This document shows, in pieces, positions 16,152 to 19,175 of a stretch of DNA of 19,175 nucleotides. The translations under genes were made by a program, and so were the position numbers. The DNA is taken from the NCBI GenBank assembly GCA_027457225.1, contig DAIDTL010000006.1, forward strand, positions 1 through 19,175, given 5' to 3'. The notes beneath the pieces are model-generated. The model had not been told where the DNA came from. It saw only the letters and a list, made by a program, of their open reading frames with translations, and did no database searches. Each line of letters opens with the position of its first letter. Within the stretch, counting starts at the first letter, position 1. The stretch is from Ferrovaceae bacterium. GTDB lineage: Bacteria; Pseudomonadota; Gammaproteobacteria; Burkholderiales; Ferrovaceae.

Positions 16152-17441
16152 ATGCTGATGCTGCCTGAACTTATTCTGATTGTATTTATTGTTTTGGCAT
16201 TGGCTTGGGGGCTCTATGCCCTGCACCGTCGTCTGGATCAGTTGGGGCAACGCATGGGAGAAGAGTCTCCCAACTTGACGAGCCTTCTGGATACGCATCA
16301 TCGCGAGTTGCAGAATGATTTGCAGGGTGGCATGGTGCGTCAGGGGGACCGCTTGTCCAACAACCAGTCAGAGGCGGCCGACCGGCTACGCGAAGCTGTG
16401 ACGCGCGACCTTACGCTAACGCGCGAGCAGATCGAGAAACTCAGGGTAGACATGCTGGAACGTTTGGTGGAAAAAAGTGAATCCCTGCTGCGTCGTGTGG
16501 ACGAACGGCTAGACCAAATCTCGGGGAAAGTCACGGAACGTCTGGACGAAGGATTCAAGAAAACCAACGAAACTTTCATCTCCGTCATGCAACGTTTGTC
16601 TACCATCGATGAAGCCCAGAAAAAGATTGATGGGCTTGCTACCAATGTGGTCAGCCTGCAAAGCCTTCTCGGTGACAAACGGGCTCGAGGTGCCATCGGC
16701 GAGGTCCAGTTGGAAGACATCGTTCGCAATATTCTTCCGCCCATTGCCTATCAATTTCAGTGCGTCCTCTCTACTGGGGTACGTGTGGATTGTCTGCTGC
16801 GCTTGCCCGATCCAACAGGTAGTATCGGGGTGGATTCCAAATTCCCTCTGGAAAACTATGCACGTTTGGTTCAGTCAGACCAGCATCCTGCGGAGCGAGA
16901 TAACGCCTTGCGGCAGTTTCGCAGCGATGTTAAGTCCCACGTGGATGCAATAGCGGAGAAGTACATCATTCCGGGCGAGACCAGTGACGGCGCTCTCCTA
17001 TTTGTTCCAGCAGAAGCAATTTTTGCAGAAATCCACGGTAACCACCCCGATGTGGTGGAATACGCCATGAAGCGGCATGTATGGATTGTTTCGCCTACTA
17101 CGCTCATGGCTATTTTGAATACCGTTCATACGGTTCTTAAAAATGTGGAAACCCGCAAGCAGATTCATATCATTCAGGAAGCATTGAGTGTTCTTGCCGT
17201 CGACTTCGGCCGATTTGAGGAGCGCATGAAGAAGTTGGCAACTCATATCAAACAGGCATCCAATGATGTCGATGATGTGCATGTTTCAAGCCAGAAAATT
17301 TCTCGCCGGTTTGGACAAATCCATCGGGTCGATTTGCAAACAATGGCTCAGGATACCCTACTTGAATCCGCTGACCTGGGTGCAGTACACATGCTCTCCG
17401 AGGAGAGCGACGGACCCGATCAGAAACAGGAATCCTTATGA
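16152..17441 (+). CDS. rmuC: DNA recombination protein RmuC
   Basis: This 429-residue RmuC-family protein is linked in E. coli to limiting inversions and rearrangements at short inverted repeats. It has one N-terminal membrane anchor (about 5-24) and a long charged coiled coil (about 30-165). The predicted nuclease-like RmuC domain follows, with KRARGAIGEVQLEDI, VDSKFPLENY, and FVPAEAIFAEIHGNHPDVVEYA plus VWIVSPTTLMAIL. The ATG at 16152 is used; a second ATG two codons later is equally possible. It lies 8 bases after bipA. Its stop overlaps the ATG of the mobB::moaD gene by 4 bases (ATGA), so translation of the two is probably coupled. No functional link between RmuC and molybdopterin synthesis is known. 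Confidence 0.94.
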   Translation: MLMLPELILIVFIVLALAWGLYALHRRLDQLGQRMGEESPNLTSLLDTHHRELQNDLQGGMVRQGDRLSNNQSEAADRLREAVTRDLTLTREQIEKLRVDMLERLVEKSESLLRRVDERLDQISGKVTERLDEGFKKTNETFISVMQRLSTIDEAQKKIDGLATNVVSLQSLLGDKRARGAIGEVQLEDIVRNILPPIAYQFQCVLSTGVRVDCLLRLPDPTGSIGVDSKFPLENYARLVQSDQHPAERDNALRQFRSDVKSHVDAIAEKYIIPGETSDGALLFVPAEAIFAEIHGNHPDVVEYAMKRHVWIVSPTTLMAILNTVHTVLKNVETRKQIHIIQEALSVLAVDFGRFEERMKKLATHIKQASNDVDDVHVSSQKISRRFGQIHRVDLQTMAQDTLLESADLGAVHMLSEESDGPDQKQESL

Positions 17442-18211
17442 GCCCCGTGTTAGGATTTGCCGGATATTCCGGATCTGGAAAAACGACCCTGATCGAGCAG
17501 GTCATCGCGTTGCTTGTTTCTTGGGGCCTGAAAGTGTCACTAATCAAGCACGCGCATCATCATTTTGATATTGATGTCCCAGGAAAGGACTCCTGGAGGC
17601 ATCGACAAGCCGGCGCCTCTGAAGTCATGGTAGCGTCAGACCAGCGCTGGGCTTTGATGCATGAGCATCGGGGAGAGCCAGAGCCTTCGCTCGATATGCT
17701 TATCGAGCGCTTATCGCCCTGTGATCTGGTACTGGTTGAAGGGTTCAAAAATGATCCGATTCCGAAACTCGAAGTGTGGCGGAGCGAACAAGGATCGCCG
17801 CGCTTGAGTGCCGATGACCCTTGGGTCATTGCTCTGGTAACGGACGAAAACCAGCCTGGATTGCTACCCTGTCTCGATATCAACAATGCTGAAATGGTTG
17901 CTCAATTCATCGTTCGTCGCTTCGATCTGGCGGTATCCCGCCACTCGGACAGATTGAGGGCAGTACACGTGCGTTATTTCGCACGACTGCGAGAAACCCT
18001 TCAATGTGATTCGGAGACTGTGACGCTCAAGGGGTCGACCACTGTAGCTGAATTAGTTGCCTTGCTTCGTGCACGCGGTAGCAACTGGGCCGAGGCATTG
18101 TCCGATGACCGCATCCTCAAAGTGGCCGTCAACCAGCAACTGGTTTCTTCCGATACCGTATTGCAAAATCAGGATGAAGTGGCCCTGTTTCCTCCGGTCA
18201 CTGGAGGGTAA
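17438..18211 (+). CDS. mobB: MobB-MoaD fusion (molybdopterin dinucleotide adaptor / MPT synthase small subunit)
   Basis: This 257-residue ORF contains two normally separate molybdenum-cofactor proteins. Residues 1 to about 165 are MobB, a GTP-binding adaptor for MobA-dependent guanine dinucleotide addition. They carry P-loop GYSGSGKTT (9-17), KHAHHHFDID, the DSWRHRQAGA motif and VLVEGFKNDPIPKLEVWR. Residues about 175-257 are MoaD, the ubiquitin-like sulfur carrier of molybdopterin synthase. They begin with VHVRYFARLRE and end in the essential exposed Gly-Gly (PPVTGG). No stop separates them. In-frame TTG (codon 173) and GTG (codon 178, with GAGGG eight bases upstream) could start free MoaD. 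The gene overlaps rmuC by 4 bases and lies 6 bases before moaE, the large subunit that binds the MoaD tail. moeA, often found beside these genes, is absent from the window. Confidence 0.9.
   Translation: MSPVLGFAGYSGSGKTTLIEQVIALLVSWGLKVSLIKHAHHHFDIDVPGKDSWRHRQAGASEVMVASDQRWALMHEHRGEPEPSLDMLIERLSPCDLVLVEGFKNDPIPKLEVWRSEQGSPRLSADDPWVIALVTDENQPGLLPCLDINNAEMVAQFIVRRFDLAVSRHSDRLRAVHVRYFARLRETLQCDSETVTLKGSTTVAELVALLRARGSNWAEALSDDRILKVAVNQQLVSSDTVLQNQDEVALFPPVTGG
17954..17971 (+). promoter_or_regulatory. moaD: Putative internal translation start for free MoaD
   Basis: Within the fused gene, TTG (17954-17956) and GTG (17969-17971) are both in frame. GAGGG (17956-17960) lies 8 bases before the GTG, which is good Shine-Dalgarno spacing. 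Starting at the TTG gives the longer, more family-like N-terminus, but its own ribosome binding site is poor. Whether either is used is not known. Confidence 0.35.
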
Positions 18212-18217
18212 TACGAT

Positions 18218-18685
18218 ATGAGCGTAAGAGTGCAACGCGAGCCGTTTGATGTAAGCCATGAAATTCAGACATTACGTGGAGAGGATGCACGGGTAGGGGC
18301 CTTGGTCAGTTTTATCGGACTGGTACGCGATCTTAATGATCATCAGACCGTGAGTCAGATGATCCTGGAACATTACCCCGGGATGACGGAAAAGGCACTG
18401 GCTTCACTTGAAGGGGAAGCGCGCAACCGTTGGGATATTCATGACCTGTTGATCATTCATCGAATTGGTACACTTTACCCTAGGGATCCCATTGTGCTGG
18501 TGGCAGTGACCAGCGCTCATCGAAAAGATGCATTCGGCGCATGCGAATTTTTAATGGATGCTTTAAAAACGCAAGCTCCTCTATGGAAAAAGGAAACCAC
18601 TCCAGTCGGAGAGCGTTGGGTGGAGGCTCATGATTCTGACGCTGATGCACTGGAGCGCTGGAAAATGCTGCATGAGCCGCGCTGA
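18218..18685 (+). CDS. moaE: Molybdopterin synthase catalytic subunit MoaE
   Basis: This 155-residue large subunit of molybdopterin synthase (E. coli MoaE has 150) is cytosolic. It inserts two dithiolene sulfurs, delivered by thiocarboxylated MoaD, into cyclic pyranopterin monophosphate. Conserved elements are FIGLVRD (32-38), LEHYPGM (50-56), HRIGTLYPRD, SAHRKDAFGACEFLMD (His101, Arg102) and LKTQAPLWKKE with active-site lysines 117 and 124. The ATG at 18218 is preceded by GGAGG at 18203-18207 and follows the MobB-MoaD stop by 6 bases. The last residues (MLHEPR) and the stop fall on the junction with an RND transporter remnant in another frame, so the natural C-terminus may have been altered slightly, beyond the catalytic part. 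Confidence 0.95.
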   Translation: MSVRVQREPFDVSHEIQTLRGEDARVGALVSFIGLVRDLNDHQTVSQMILEHYPGMTEKALASLEGEARNRWDIHDLLIIHRIGTLYPRDPIVLVAVTSAHRKDAFGACEFLMDALKTQAPLWKKETTPVGERWVEAHDSDADALERWKMLHEPR

Positions 18686-19023
18686 ATATTTACACCCAGG
18701 TGGGATTAGTGGCACTGATGCGGCTGATCAGCAAACGCGGTATTTTGATCGTACAATTTGCCAACCAGTTGCAATTGGCCGGGAAATCACGGCTTGATGC
18801 AGTGGTAGAAGCAGCCTCAGTCCGCTTGAGGCCGATTCTGATGACGACAGCAGCAATGGTGCTGGGTGTTTTGCCCCTGGTGCTGGCTTCGGGTGCGGGA
18901 GCCGCGGGGCGGCGCTCGATGGGATTGGTGATTTTTACGGGCCTTTCCATTGGCACCCTGTTTACCCTGTTTGTGGTACCGGCCATGTATGCATTCATGG
19001 GACGAGATCGCTCTAGCGCGTAG
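18676..19023 (+). pseudogene. RND efflux permease, C-terminal remnant
   Basis: The frame from 18676 to the TAG at 19021-19023 encodes about 115 residues that match only the extreme C-terminus of RND multidrug permeases (normally over 1000 residues). Visible family landmarks are LNIYTQVGLVALM, LISKRGILIVQFANQLQ, the transmembrane block RLRPILMTTAAMVLGVLPLV, SGAGAAGRRSMG, and TGLSIGTLFTLFVVPAMY. Recognisable RND sequence starts upstream of the first possible GTG (18700). It therefore begins within the end of moaE, in a different frame, directly after an in-frame TGA at 18673. No N-terminal body, promoter or convincing ribosome binding site exists. This is a truncated gene, presumably left by a deletion or recombination that joined moaE to it. 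An expressed membrane peptide cannot be excluded but is unlikely. Confidence 0.88.
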
Positions 19024-19031
19024 CGATTGGT

Positions 19032-19175
19032 TTATCTTTCGACGAAAGCGCGCTCAATAACGTAGTCACCGGGCTCGCCTACTCCGCCTGAGATCTTGAA
19101 TCCGCGCTCATCCAATAGCGCTGAAATGTCTTTCAACATCCCCGGGCTACCGCAGATCATGGCACGATCCACAGT
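19032..19175 (-). CDS. fpr: Ferredoxin/flavodoxin-NADP+ reductase, C-terminal end (5' part outside window)
   Basis: The minus strand is open from the right edge to TAA (19034-19032), giving 47 residues. They read DRAMICGSPGMLKDISALLDERGF followed by GEPGDYVIERAFVER, the NADP-binding C-terminus characteristic of Fpr in betaproteobacteria. The enzyme is a cytosolic FAD protein that moves electrons between NADPH and ferredoxin or flavodoxin, and it takes part in redox stress responses. The CGSP motif contacts NADP(H). The gene converges on the RND remnant with only 8 bases between the stops and no evident terminator. Only the last fifth or so of the protein is visible. Confidence 0.9.
   Translation of the reverse strand, partial: TVDRAMICGSPGMLKDISALLDERGFKISGGVGEPGDYVIERAFVER

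Noticed and set aside
19028..19055. Short CTTTCG-A-CGAAAG palindrome near the fpr stop as a bidirectional terminator
   Set aside because: A one-base centre cannot form a loop with the full stem, and no T-run follows; it is part of the fpr coding end.

Overview
The window reads as ordinary chromosomal DNA of a proteobacterium. Protein-level similarity to the Escherichia coli orthologues, the dense codirectional blocks, and an Fpr C-terminus ending in a PGDYVIERAFVE-type motif all point to a betaproteobacterium (Nitrosomonadales/Ferrovales-like). Genus cannot be decided from the sequence alone. TGA is used as a normal stop codon throughout. I see no tRNA, rRNA, CRISPR array, insertion sequence or phage gene, and no gene-free stretch longer than about 200 bases.

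Layout. 1-1248 (+): C-terminal half of ClpB, entering from the left edge. 1441-4140 (+): mgtA, a Mg2+ P-type ATPase, followed after 4 bases by a YoaA/DinG-type XPD-like helicase (4145-6142) that has an in-frame TGA exactly at the Walker A glycine before the lysine. 6049-8135 (-): ompR-envZ two-component system (4-base ATGA overlap); the 3' end of envZ overlaps the 3' end of the helicase tail-to-tail. 8310-10125 (+): tsaB-rimI-udg, a tightly overlapped translation/repair operon. 10076-14230 (-): arnD-bcp-PIN/PhoH-lplT operon, which also overlaps udg tail-to-tail. 14317-18685 (+): bipA-rmuC-(mobB::moaD fusion)-moaE. 18676-19023 (+): the last ~115 codons of an RND efflux pump, a decapitated remnant beginning inside the end of moaE. 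19032-19175 (-): C-terminal end of ferredoxin-NADP reductase (fpr), running off the right edge.

Functional themes. There is protein and envelope stress (ClpB, MgtA, OmpR/EnvZ, Bcp, LplT, ArnD), genome maintenance (YoaA, family-4 UDG, RmuC), translation and tRNA modification (TsaB, RimI, BipA), and molybdopterin synthesis (MoaD and MoaE are the two subunits of MPT synthase; MobB is an adaptor for guanine-dinucleotide attachment). No complete novel defence or mobile system is visible.

The most notable things are the nonsense codon at the catalytic P-loop of an otherwise intact helicase, the single-ORF MobB-MoaD fusion with a plausible internal start for free MoaD, the RND fragment abutting moaE, and a perfect 11-bp dyad just upstream of tsaB.
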